From: Diospyros lotus
Lineage: Eukaryota > Streptophyta > Magnoliopsida > Ericales > Ebenaceae
DNA length: 64,000 nucleotides
NCBI RefSeq assembly: GCF_014633365.1
Contig: NC_068347.1
Location: forward strand, 32,406,116 to 32,470,115
Reading direction: 5' to 3'
Position 1 is the stretch's first letter, and each line of letters opens with the position of its first letter. Both the position numbers and the translations under genes were made by a program. Below the pieces are notes generated by a model. The model had not been told where the DNA came from. It saw only the letters and a list, made by a program, of their open reading frames with translations, and ran no database searches. Shown here one piece after another: positions 22,958 to 33,530 of the stretch.

Positions 22958-23047
22958 CATGGTTTTACACCAAACCTCAAGGGTGTTGAGTGTATTTTAA
23001 CTTTTTTGGAGGGTAAGATACTCAACCCATCTTATCATATCGAATTG

Positions 23048-25935
23048 TGTCATGAACCTAGGTCCATGACAGGTTTAAAGGGTAATTGGAAGGAATTGAA
23101 GGAGTTATATAGGAAGAAACGGGGAGGAAATTAGGGAAAAACAAAACAGAGAGAGATTAGGGAGAACCGAGAAAAAGTGAGGGAAATTGAGAGAGAGATT
23201 GAGAGAATTCAAGAGAGGGAAATGATAGAATTCATTTAACAATTCAAAACCTACATTCTCCAAGTACTATATCCTATTTATAGGCTGCCTAGGCAATATA
23301 ACAACTGAAAAGTACAACAAGTAAACAGCAACGTACATCAAGAAGAAAATACATGTATTAGATTATTCCTAATATATCCTTGAGTTGTGACAATTCTTCT
23401 CTCCTTAAGAGAGTTCTTGTCCCCAAGAACTTACGGCGATTGCGCCGCTGTTTCTTCATCCAATCCCAATTTTCACTTTCTGATTTGTCCATCGCCTTCT
23501 CTTGTTTCTTTCTCTTTTCTTTTTTCTTTTCTGCCACCGCCTATCTAGATAAATCTTGAAAAACCACTGTAAGCATACTAATTTGTAAATGAAGCATGTC
23601 ACATTGATATTCATTATTCTAAAGTCTTTTGTAAATGCAGCTATTACAGTTGCAATCAGAGTTGCATCTACCTCCAAGGTATACTTGTGTTGACTTTGAT
23701 GAGCTCAACTAGGACTGAGTTCCCATCCTCTCCTATAATAACCTTGGATGCACACATTCTAGTATGATAGACAATGTTCTATGGGTTTATTAAAATTCTT
23801 TGGACCGACCTTCCTATCTTGAGATCCAATCCCGGTCCCTATTTGTCATAATTAGCAACTAAATCCTACAAACCTCTGTTTACATATGTTTCCCCCAACA
23901 CGTCACTTATGATGTTGGTTGCTTTGAGCACAGAGGGTTGTCTAGTTATATCCTCAATTGGGCTACTCTGATTAGGCAAATTGCCTTCCTTCTGCATCTT
24001 CATTGGCTCCTCCTGAGCTTTTTCCTTCTCCTTTTTCTAAGGATCCACCAAGTAACTTTTGGACGGATCTTCTCGCTCTACAAGTTTCTCTATCGCCTAG
24101 AACTATTCTTGCTCCTCATCATTTCCAGACCCTAGCAATGCTATAAAAGCATATCTTTCTTCCTGTTTGTCGTCGTACACCAGAGGTTCACTTTCAACTA
24201 TTTTCTCCTCAAAGATTTCTCTATTACAATCGTATTTATCTGAAACCTCCCCTCCCAACTTATAGAAGAATTCATCTAGGATACTGAATTGACACTCCTT
24301 AAACAACATTATGAAAAACTCATGCATCTCCTCACGTATTGCACGGCCTACTTCCTCACGCATCTGACTGACCTTATTATCCAATCTCTTTTCCCAAGCC
24401 TCATGATTCCAGCCAAACTCCTCACGAATTCAATTGTATCCCACGAAAACTGTAGCATTCTTCCGCTGCAGCTGAGACTCCAATTGTTTCACACACATGA
24501 TATTTGTCATGGCAAAAATCTCACAAGCAGGACAAGCCAAAGGCCAAGGAACCGGAGCTCTGTACATCCTAAGTCCCACACTTCCCTCTGACCTCTGTAT
24601 CTACCTCACAACAATCACCTCTGAAATTGATCCAAGAAGTGGCAAATTGCAGGTGTTGTTCCGCTTCAAGGTCAAGCCTATTTTAGGATCGAAAGTGGTC
24701 GCACAGTTACAATGACTTGATCGGCCTTCTAGAGTCCCCTATATCGCCATCAGAAGTGAGAATCAATCGCTACAGTGGTCACCTTCACAACCTAGATCGC
24801 CGGAGTCGAGGAACTGATCTAAATCGCTTGCTGCTCTCGGTTTCCATAATCGCCTTCAATTTTCGAGAGTCAAGTTCGGTGCATCGGAATCAATTGACCA
24901 AGTCGTCTTCCAATTCCAAGCCTCAAATATCAATCGACCTCACCTCCTTGTGCGTCGAACTCAATTTCCAAGATTCAACCAGAAATTAATCAACAAAAAA
25001 ACAGCAAAGAACTAACGCAGTTAGGGAGTTCGCCTAGTTGTCGAAAATCACAGCTAAGGACCTTGCTCTTGTTAATCCTCTTGAAGATCAAACAGCCAAC
25101 ACCAGGGACTACCAATTCTACTAACTAAAATGCCTCCTGAAAATTCGATTAATTCCGTTGTCACTAGGGATCGCCTAACAATTGGCCGATTTCTGCAGCC
25201 TAGGAGTCAGAAACCAATGAGCAAAAGAAATCGGAGGAATCCACCTCTCACAAGGGACTCCACCTACATGTTTGAGCCCGAGAATTACCGAAATCGCAAC
25301 CAAGGGTCAACCTCCTGCTTGCCTCCAAGAAAATCGATCAACTCTTCCACTTATATGAGTCATCTGACTTCCCTTCAGAGATGTCTTTACCTGCTCGTCC
25401 TCAATTTCTGTCCAACCTTATTGAATTTCAAACCGAATCTCAACTATCAGCTTCATCTTCAAGACTCGGATATGCCAAAATCACCGAAGTTCACTAGGAT
25501 CTATTCCGCACCTTCTTCGATCAGCTCCATTGCCATCCTTCAAAGTCGTCTCAATTCACTACTAGAATCGATTGAAATCAGAGGCGAGGAACGATGCTCT
25601 GATATCATCTGTCATGAACTTAGGGTTCATGACAGGTTTAAAAGGAATTGGGGGAGTTATATCATAAGAAATGGGGAAGAAGTTAGGGAAGAACGTAACA
25701 GAGAGGGCAATTAGGGAGAACCGAGAGAAAGAGAGAGAGATTGAGAGAATTCAAGATAGGGAAATGATAGAATTTATTTAACAATTCAAAACCTACATTC
25801 TCCAAGTACTGTAGCCTATTTATAGGCTATCTAGGCAATGTAACAACTAAAAAGTACCAACAGGTAAGCAGCAACATACATAAAAGAGAAAATACATGTA
25901 TTAGATTACTCCTAATATATCCTTGGGTTGTGACA
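23048..25935 (-). mobile_element. Non-autonomous LTR retroelement, minus orientation, perfect AATTG target duplication
   Basis: LTRs lie at 23048-23392 and 25610-25935, TGTCATGAAC ... TTGTGACA. Flanking AATTG occurs at 23043-23047 and 25936-25940. Element orientation is minus: the primer-binding site TGATATCAGAGC is the complement of 25596-25607, next to the right-hand LTR, and the polypurine tract (TTAAGGAGAGAAG on the minus strand) abuts the left-hand LTR. The text AAGTTCTTGGGGACAAGAAC before that tract matches the same place in the element at 18538-21790, so the two belong to one lineage. The 2.2-kb interior lacks recognisable polymerase domains and its reading frames are broken by stops. 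Confidence 0.88.
24103..24430 (-). pseudogene. Remnant of the element-borne protein frame
   Basis: On the minus strand the frame reads, after a stop near 24430, IREEFGWNHEAWEKRLDNKV, then IREEMHEFFIMLFKECQFSI and an acidic region ending NDEEQEE. It resembles residues about 37-60 of the open frame in the neighbouring LTR element. There is no ATG in a suitable place and stops bound it, so this is a decayed copy. Confidence 0.5.
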
Positions 25936-26669
25936 AATTGCTTGTCCACAATCCTCAAATATTGAACATTTATGTAAGCTTCACCTAAGATGAAGAACAA
26001 TGATCATATCCAAATATGACCATGATTATTTTTTGTTTTATGTTAAATAAGGATAACTTGATGAGTATTTTTGAAATAAAAATGATGGCATCAGCCATCA
26101 TCAAACTGAAAGCAGAAATAGAAGCACCAATTGTGCCATGATCTTGAAATGAATAGGCACATATGTGTGACATATAAAGATTTTGTGCAAGGAGTAGAGC
26201 AGGCAAAATGTAATTGATGTTTCATATACTAATCTGCCAGCATGCAAGGGCAAAAATACTATTGAAACCATTCAATTGAAACAAGTTGGCCAAACAGGTG
26301 ATCTAGAAATTAAACCAACAAATTTTGTGATCAAAATTCTAGGTTGGAACAAGGCATTTGCTTCTCTGGCACACATAAATGATAGAGGTTCAATCCTCCC
26401 ATGTGTGCTTCATTAAAAGATGACTGCTGCAGAAAACAGTTAGCATTCAAGCAAGCCCAAAATTAAAAAAAAAGGGGGGGGGGGGGGGGGGGGGGGGGCC
26501 GCGGAAGCACGTGAATCAAAATATAATTATCAAAGGAAATATAAATAACTAAATTGATAATGTCTTATAAGTTATGCCACTCAGAAAAGGTCCAGAAAGC
26601 AGATTGAACTTACCTCAGTTTATCAAATCCCAAAACATCAAATTCAAAACATCACCAACTCCTCAGAAC
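25936..26669. other. Intergenic and 3' flank of the SUVH gene, with a 25-base G tract
   Basis: A G run of 25 bases lies at 26474-26498 after an A run, followed by CCGCGG. The rest is AT-rich and includes the presumed 3' UTR of the minus-strand SUVH gene. No other gene is supported. Confidence 0.6.
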
Positions 26670-28640
26670 TTAGTTACATATACGAAGTTTGCCATCCCGT
26701 TCTGTACCGACCCCATAATCAAGACTCAGATCTCTCAAAGGAGGAATGGTCTCCATAGCAAATAGCATAAGGTGAGGAAACTGTAAATTATTATGGTCAT
26801 GGAGCACAAACTGCGCCAGAACATTAGGACTGGAACTGTGGCTTATATAACAAGCAACATTCCTCATCTTTGATACATCCATGGCAAAACCTAATGGAGG
26901 AATTGATGGATATGTTGGCCGCACATAATCAGTAAATATTGGTGATAAATCCCCCCAGACTGCCCACCGATCAGCAAACCTACTTGGGTAAACCAAACTA
27001 TCTCCATTCATTGAAAAAATCTGGGCTTGCTCTCTAGTTAGAGCAACCCCAGCAAACTCGCAAATAAAAGCACCGGCTTGAATCAAGTTCAGAGACCTAA
27101 GTCCCCAACCAGTTTCCCTTGACCTAAACACTTCAAATCTGTGCCTCATTCCTTTCTGGGTCACACGATTCCGGCAAGTCGGAGGACAACCGCAATTGAT
27201 CCCACATTCAATGATTAATGGCTTACCTCTTACAAGAAGGCCATTTTGATCATAGGCAAACTCGCCCCCATTTTTCGCAGCACAGGGGCAGTCATCTATG
27301 CATCCAGAAACACAGTTGCAGCCATTACTCTGTCCCTCACGATATACATAAGGAGGGAATACAGCAGTCGCGATATAATCAAAATACATAGGGTCATGAT
27401 TATTGTCTACGTCATTATAAAAAAGAACCGGGACACTTTCCTTCTTCATGGAAATATCAAGGCTAATATAACTCGTTGGTCCCACAGACATTGCCCTAGT
27501 CCTAAGACTCTCAGCGAACTTCAGAACAGTACTCCCCATTTCAGGTTGATTTTCAATCCTCACAAGTTTAAACTTATAAACTCCAAAACCAGACTTGCCC
27601 ACGTCAAAATATGAATCAGTGACCTTATATAAACCATCATAAACATAAACTTTACCGCTCGCACTGCCTTCATATTTGAATCCTCGAATCACCCTCAGTT
27701 CAATACCGTAAGCCATGCTTCTCTCCAGCGCAAGATTTCCCCCTTCCAGTTTCTGGTGAACACATTGCCTACCGTTCTTGTCCTGCCCACCCTGACCTGT
27801 GTATATAATCACCTCGCCGACGTCTTCATCGTCTTCATACCCTCCGGAGACAATCACGCTCGTCGCAACCGGCTCTCCGTTCGAGCTCTTGCTCGCTGGC
27901 AGATAGTCAATTCCAGCCTGCGCCTGGCCATGAAGTCCAACGACGCATAATTCCATCCTGAAAAAGAATAAATCGCCAACGTAGACCCCTGGGATGGCGC
28001 CCACGATCCGTTTGTCCCGGTTCAACCACAATCCACGATCCCTCATCACCGATGACGCCTTGAGATCGCCACGAGCCCGCATCCCGAGCCCCAAGTCCCG
28101 CCGCCTCTCGTCCGCGTAAATGCGGAGCGAGTCGAAGAGCATTCTCGTCCTCCTCACCAGAGCCCTGAAGTGCCTATCGTCGTCCTGCCCCAAATCCATA
28201 ACCCTAACCAACTCCGACGACCGAGGCTGGTACCTCCGCCGCGTCACCGTCACCTGACTCTCCTCCTGCACCGGCACAATCGCCAGAGAATTGGAATCCG
28301 CCGAATCACCCCCACCGGTCCTCTCGCCGAACGCCGTCCGGAAAAGCTCCGAGATCCGGTTGAACTCCGAGTAAACACTGTCCTCCACCACAGGATCCAA
28401 AACACTGGGCAGGCCCGGTTGAGAACTGAAGGAAAAGGTAGGGCTAGGACTCGAAAAGTAATGTTGTTGAGGATGGGGCTGAGCCAGGAATTGAGAAAGC
28501 TCGTCAAAGGGCTCCACCTTCGGCTCTGTCTTGGGCACGATCCTGGCTCCGGCGGGGGTGGCGGCCGCCGCAGCGTTGGTGGCGGAGGCGGGGGGTTCAG
28601 GGTAGAGGTTGAGGTCTTGAAATGGGATAAGAGAGCCCAT
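26670..28640 (-). CDS. SUVH9: SUVH2/SUVH9-type SRA-SET protein (RNA-directed DNA methylation factor)
   Basis: An intact intronless frame of 656 residues from ATG at 28640 (MGSLIPFQDLNL); the frame extends six codons further but only to GTG. The N-terminal ~200 residues are low-complexity. The SRA (methyl-cytosine reading) domain follows at about 208-365, with GAIPGVYVGDLFFFRMEL, VSGGYEDD and YTGQGG. A Cys-rich pre-SET region is at about 440-497 and a SET domain at about 500-645. The protein ends KLRICN with no post-SET Cys motif. The usual NHSCSPN of active SET enzymes reads SHSSSPN here. Lack of post-SET and altered SET residues are hallmarks of the SUVH2/SUVH9 clade, which in Arabidopsis binds methylated DNA and recruits the Pol V machinery rather than methylating histones. 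Assignment to the clade is strong; choice between SUVH2 and SUVH9 is not settled. It acts in the nucleus. Confidence 0.93.
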   Translation of the reverse strand: MGSLIPFQDLNLYPEPPASATNAAAAATPAGARIVPKTEPKVEPFDELSQFLAQPHPQQHYFSSPSPTFSFSSQPGLPSVLDPVVEDSVYSEFNRISELFRTAFGERTGGGDSADSNSLAIVPVQEESQVTVTRRRYQPRSSELVRVMDLGQDDDRHFRALVRRTRMLFDSLRIYADERRRDLGLGMRARGDLKASSVMRDRGLWLNRDKRIVGAIPGVYVGDLFFFRMELCVVGLHGQAQAGIDYLPASKSSNGEPVATSVIVSGGYEDDEDVGEVIIYTGQGGQDKNGRQCVHQKLEGGNLALERSMAYGIELRVIRGFKYEGSASGKVYVYDGLYKVTDSYFDVGKSGFGVYKFKLVRIENQPEMGSTVLKFAESLRTRAMSVGPTSYISLDISMKKESVPVLFYNDVDNNHDPMYFDYIATAVFPPYVYREGQSNGCNCVSGCIDDCPCAAKNGGEFAYDQNGLLVRGKPLIIECGINCGCPPTCRNRVTQKGMRHRFEVFRSRETGWGLRSLNLIQAGAFICEFAGVALTREQAQIFSMNGDSLVYPSRFADRWAVWGDLSPIFTDYVRPTYPSIPPLGFAMDVSKMRNVACYISHSSSPNVLAQFVLHDHNNLQFPHLMLFAMETIPPLRDLSLDYGVGTERDGKLRICN

Positions 28641-28759
28641 TCCTTGTCTTTTATACACAGATAAACAGCTGGTTTTAGAAAGACAGATACGTTACTTCGG
28701 ACAACGAGTGGAGGTTTAGGGGCTTGGATAGAGAGACGAAGGTTGTTTGTTCATGGCGG

Positions 28760-28801
<42 letters not shown>

Positions 28802-28980
28802 AGGGAGGGGGTACCGGACGAATGGCTTCTTTCGAGTGCAAACTGAAAATGGGGGAAAGCTCCGGTGTCGTGTACGGATGCAATGACCCCTTTGTCCCCG
28901 CCCTCCAAATAAGGTTCAAAATCTACCTAATAATTATAACTCTAATTATATTAAACTATTAAAATATTCCATTGGAATTA
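28641..28980 (-). promoter_or_regulatory. 5' UTR and promoter region of the SUVH gene with a GA/CT repeat
   Basis: The stretch upstream of the ATG holds a (GA)n run with a GGGA tail at 28765-28810 (CT-rich on the gene's sense strand), a common feature of plant core promoters and 5' UTRs. The exact transcription start cannot be read from sequence. Short open frames across the repeat are not genes. Confidence 0.5.
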
Positions 28981-29039
28981 TAACATGGGAATATCCTCGG
29001 GGACAGAGCATGTTATCTATAATAATATTTTATTTTAAG

Positions 29040-29510
29040 ATTACATAATATATATTATATTTTAATTTTATAATAATTTTATTATTCAACAAAATATTAT
29101 AATATTTGATATATTTATCGTGAATCAAAGTATTTTGATCAATAAAGTATGATAATATTTGATATATTTGTGATCAATAAAGTATTATAATATTCGATAT
29201 ATTTATTGTTAATAGAAGTGTTTTTATCAATAAGATGTTTTAATATTTGATATATTTATCATTGATAGATATTGTAATATTTAATATATTTGTCATTAAT
29301 ATAAGTGTTCTTTCATTAATTAAATATTATAATATTTAATACATTTGTCGTTAGTAGACGTATTTTTATTAATAAAGTGTTGTAATATTCGATATATTTA
29401 TGTCAACAGAAGTGTTTTTATTAATAAAATATTATAATATTCAATATATTTATTGTTAAAATAAATGTTTTTATCTATAAAATATTATAATATTTAATAT
29501 ATTTGATAAA
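29040..29510. repeat. AT-rich degenerate tandem repeat (unit roughly 53 bp)
   Basis: The words TATAATATT(C/T)GATATATTTA and AGTGTTTTTATCAATAAA alternate repeatedly, with anchors spaced about 50-58 bp apart and some shorter intervals. It is non-coding. Confidence 0.7.
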
Positions 29511-30323
29511 AATAAATTATGTTGTGAACGGTAAACAATAGCAATGACGATGGGAGACGAGGGTCAATAAATGAGGGTTAAAATGGTAAGAAAAATATTG
29601 TAATTTTTTAAACCTATTAATTCAAATATTACCTCCTGCCAAATTGGTGGTAATAGGCATCAAGCCTTTTCTTTCTTTTCAAATTTATTTTTTAATTTTT
29701 TTATTATTCACTTATAAACTTTGAAATATATTATAATTATAATATTTTTAAATTTCTGTTAATATCAAAAAAATAAGTTCGATTTATTCATAATTCGATA
29801 TAAAAAATTATTGTGAATATTAAATGTTATGAAAATCATGTAACCGACTCTAATTCATATTATTAAAATTATATTTGCGTAATATTAACCGTTATTTTAT
29901 TTTAAGAATAATTTAAAAATTATATCAAAAGATAAATAGATATTAGCTGGAAAGCACTTTCAATTTGTCTTATATTGTATTATAAAAATATCATTATTAT
30001 CACATGAAAATTAATAATAAATCAACAACTTTATTACTCTTTAAGAAGTTAGGTTCCATGGAAATGGAATGAGAAAACAAAAACAATGAAATTATATTTT
30101 TCAAAAAAGAAACAATGAAATGTGTTTTTGTAAACAAATTTCAAAAAAAAAAAATTAATTTTGAGTTCCGTCTCTAACCTCCTCCTCATAGACAGAAATG
30201 CATTTTTTATTTTTTTTCATATTATAAAATAGTTCTAAAATATTTATAATATTACAAAAATGATCAAAATGAAAACAAATTTAAATATTTTTTAGCATTT
30301 TAAAAATAAAAACGTTTTAAAAA

Positions 30324-30690
30324 TGACAAAATAGCACCCCTGAATCATTTTCGTACGTTTTTAAAACATTTTAAAAACGACAAAATAGCACCCCTGAATC
30401 ATTTTCGTACGTTTTTAAAACATTTTGAAAACGACAAAATAACACCCTGAATCATTTTTGTACGTTTTTAAAACATTTTGGAAACGACAAAATAGCACCC
30501 TGAATTATTTTCGTACGTTTTTAAAACATTTTAAAAACGACAAAATAGCACCCCTAAATCATTTTCGTACGTTTTTAAAACTTTTTAAATATGATAAAAT
30601 AATATCCTTGAATCATTTTTATACGTTTTTAAACATTTTGAAAATGATAAAATAGCATTTCCAAGTCATTTTCATACACGATCGTCAATA
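30324..30690. repeat. Minisatellite, 53-54 bp unit, about 6.5 copies
   Basis: The unit starts CGACAAAATAGCACCCCTGA and continues through TCATTTTCGTACGTTTTTAA. Unit starts fall at 30324, 30378, 30432, 30485, 30538, 30592 and 30645. Each unit carries an inverted pair (GTTTTTAAAACATTTTAAAA). There are no spacers, so this is not a CRISPR-like array. Confidence 0.92.
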
Positions 30691-32383
30691 AGTAATGTTG
30701 TATGCTTCAAATATTTCAATTGCATTTAAAGCATTTCTATAATATTTTTCCCACTTCAAAATTAAAAAATAAATTATTAAACAAAATATTTAAATTTTGA
30801 ACCATGATAAAAATAGTGAAATTTGTAGTCAGTTTGGAATTTAAAAAAGACAAAAACTCCGTTTTATCTTTACATTAAAAGTCGAGCCAAGTGAACTTTT
30901 TATGATTTTTCAAATAGAAAAAGTCACTTATTTCAATAATAAATTAATATTCTTATATTTTATTTATCAGATACAAATAAAAGTTATATCGTATCCCAAA
31001 GTACAACTGCCCCCCAATCAACGTGTCTGCTACCTCGGCTTATATAATAATTAGTTAAAGTGCCACAATTAATAATTATAAAATAAAGTTATAAGTAATT
31101 AATTATTTTCCATAAAGAGGATAAAATTATAATTTCAAATTCGTGATTTATCTATGTTAATTTTTTATTATAATTTAAATAATAATTAAATGATATGAGA
31201 TTTACATAATGTAAGTATTTTTAATTAATTATACAAATTATTAAAATTTTAAATACTTAATATTCATTTTTTCAAACGGCTACATATAATATATTAATAA
31301 AATAAAAATAGTTTATGATTATAAAAATATTTCTTGTAATAATATTTGTTTAAAATTTTATATTAGAGATATACTCAAAAAGTGCGTCCCGCACGCGTCA
31401 CCACGAGGGGAATCCAAGTTGGGATGCCCCTTTTCCAAACAAAGCCAGAGATTTTGAAATCTTGGAATGACATTAGCAAATTTTATTATTTTTTAAATCT
31501 TGGATTCCATTAGAATCATGGAAGCAGACTCTAATTCATATTAATTTAAATTAATTTTTATTTACATAATATTAAGCTTACTTTATTTAAAGGATAATTT
31601 GAAAATTATAGTAAAAGATAAAGACAAATAGGTACCAGCTGGAAAGCACTCTTGACCTGAGTCATATTGCTTTTTATTGTATTATTATAAAAATATCACT
31701 ATCGCATTATTTTATTGAGATCATATAAAAATTAATAATGAATCAACCATTTCATCACTTTTCAATAAGTTAAATTGTATGAAAATAGAATCATGTATGA
31801 AATAAAAATAAAAAAATAATATTTTTTAAAAAAATAAGAAATTGAAATGTGAAAAAATACATAAATAAAAAAATAGGAATTTTTTTATAAATATAATTTG
31901 TAATATAAAAAATTATATAAATAATTAATTAATCTAAAAATAAACATAAATTCTAAAATGCATTCAAATGAATTCTCGAAAAAATTAAAAATTTTGAGTT
32001 CTATCTCTAATATTTTTATGGATAAAAATACAATTTTAATATTTTTTTAATATTATAAAATAATTTTAAAATATTTATAAAATTTGAAAAATAGTCAAAA
32101 AGAAAGTGTTTCGAAAACAAAAATGGTCAAAATTTATTTATTTTCTATTTTAAAGACACAAACTTAAAAAAAAAAAAAAAAAAAAAGGAAAACGACACAA
32201 TCGTGCATCATATAAGTAATGTTGTATGCTTCAAATACTTCAATTGCATTTAAAGCTTTCCTTTCATTTTTTGCATTTTAAAATTAAAAAAATAAGTTAT
32301 TAAACAAAATATTTAAATTTTTTACCATGATAAAAATAGTAAAATTTGAAGTCGGTTTCATAGTTTGATAATTACACTGTATA

Positions 32384-33020
32384 TGTAACATCCCGTTCGA
32401 GCGATAGAAATGACCGGAACAACTTACCCTGATAGGCCTACACGAACTTCCCAGGGGGTCACCCATCATTGGATTGCCCCAGGTCAAGCACGCTTAACTT
32501 GGGAGTTCTTTGCCAACATTCAGCCCAAAAGGTATCCAGCTGGTGTTGTTTCCTTTCTTACACTATCCTCGATATATTCTAACTTCTCTAGGCTCTCGGG
32601 GTATTACATTCTCCCCCCCTTAAGCACATGACGTCCTCGTCATGCGACCTTACAACTGGTCCCAGACCTTCTCCCCTTGGGGGCTGTCATCCTAGAAGCC
32701 TGCCAGAAGCCGCTCCTTGTACAGGCCCTCAAGCCTCGGCGCCACTCCCCGCCCTCATCGGACCGCCTTCGCCAAGGGTCGGCTCTGATACCACCTGTAA
32801 CATCCCGCTCGAGCGATAGGAAGAACCGGAACAACTTACCCTGATGGGCCTACACGAACTTCCCAGGAGGTCACCCATCATTGGATTGCCCCAGGTCAAG
32901 CACGCTTAACTTGGGAGTTCTTTGCCAACATTCAGCCCAAAAGGTATCCAGCTGGTGTTGTTTCATTTCTTACACTATCCTCGATATATTCTAACTTCTC
33001 TGGGCTCTCGGGGTATTACA
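32384..33020 (-). mobile_element. Cassandra TRIM, complete, minus orientation (copy 1)
   Basis: LTRs of 225 bp at 32384-32608 and 32796-33020 are separated by only 187 bp. The target duplication GTATA is perfect (32379-32383 and 33021-33025). On the minus strand each LTR begins TGTAATACCCCGAGAGCC and ends GGGATGTTACA, and carries a 5S-rRNA-like segment: AAGTTAAGCGTGCTT, then GATGGGTGACC and CTGGGAAGT. That segment is the diagnostic feature of Cassandra, whose LTR holds an RNA polymerase III 5S-type promoter. The primer-binding site (GGTATCAGAGCC) and the purine tract (TTAAGGGGGGGAGAA) are in place. The two LTRs differ at about 8 of 225 positions. It has no coding capacity. Confidence 0.95.
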
Positions 33021-33530
33021 GTATATGTGTCGCCTAACTCTGTTTATATAATTAGTTAAAGTGTTATGTATGTGTAAATAAAAATTTATTAAATAATAAT
33101 TAATAGTTATAAAAGAAAGTTAAAATAATTAGTTATGTTCCATAAAGAGGATAAAATTGTAATTTCAAAATTTTGATTTAGCTATGTTAGTTTTTTATTA
33201 TAATTTAAATAATTAAGTGATACGAGATTTACAGAATAAAAGTATTTGTAATTAATTATATAAATTATTTAAATATTAAATATTTATAATATATTAATGC
33301 ATAAATATCACTTATTTGTAAAAAATAGTTTGTGATTATAAAAATATTTGTTGTAATATTATTTGTTTTAAAATTTTATATTAGAGATATATTCAAAAAA
33401 GTGGGTCCCACACACGTCACCGCCGTGGGGAATCCAAATTGGGGATATGTCGACAAAGCCAAAGATTTTGATATCTATGAATGACATTTGCAAATTTTAT
33501 CATTTTATAAATGTATGTTAACATAAAAAA

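Larger units (their letters stand above)
29830..33530. repeat. Old tandem duplication of about 1.7 kb
   Basis: Copy 1 runs from about 29830 to 31500, copy 2 from about 31510 to 33530. Colinear anchors: GACTCTAATTCATA at 29845 and 31527; AGCTGGAAAGCA at 29945 and 31637; GTAATGTTGTATGCTTCAAA at 30692 and 32216; CATAAAGAGGATAAAATT in both; GAGATATA(C/T)TCAAAAA at 31366 and 33384. Copy 1 contains an expanded 54-bp minisatellite that copy 2 lacks; copy 2 contains a Cassandra element that copy 1 lacks. A related partial copy of the GGGAATCCAA(A/G)TTGG part lies near 39364-39420. Confidence 0.75.

Noticed and set aside
28641..28658. SUVH start six codons upstream
   Set aside because: The upstream codon is GTG, not ATG; family proteins begin at MGS.
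30324..30690. CRISPR-like array
   Set aside because: Units are directly adjacent with no unique spacers, and the genome is a plant's; it is a minisatellite.
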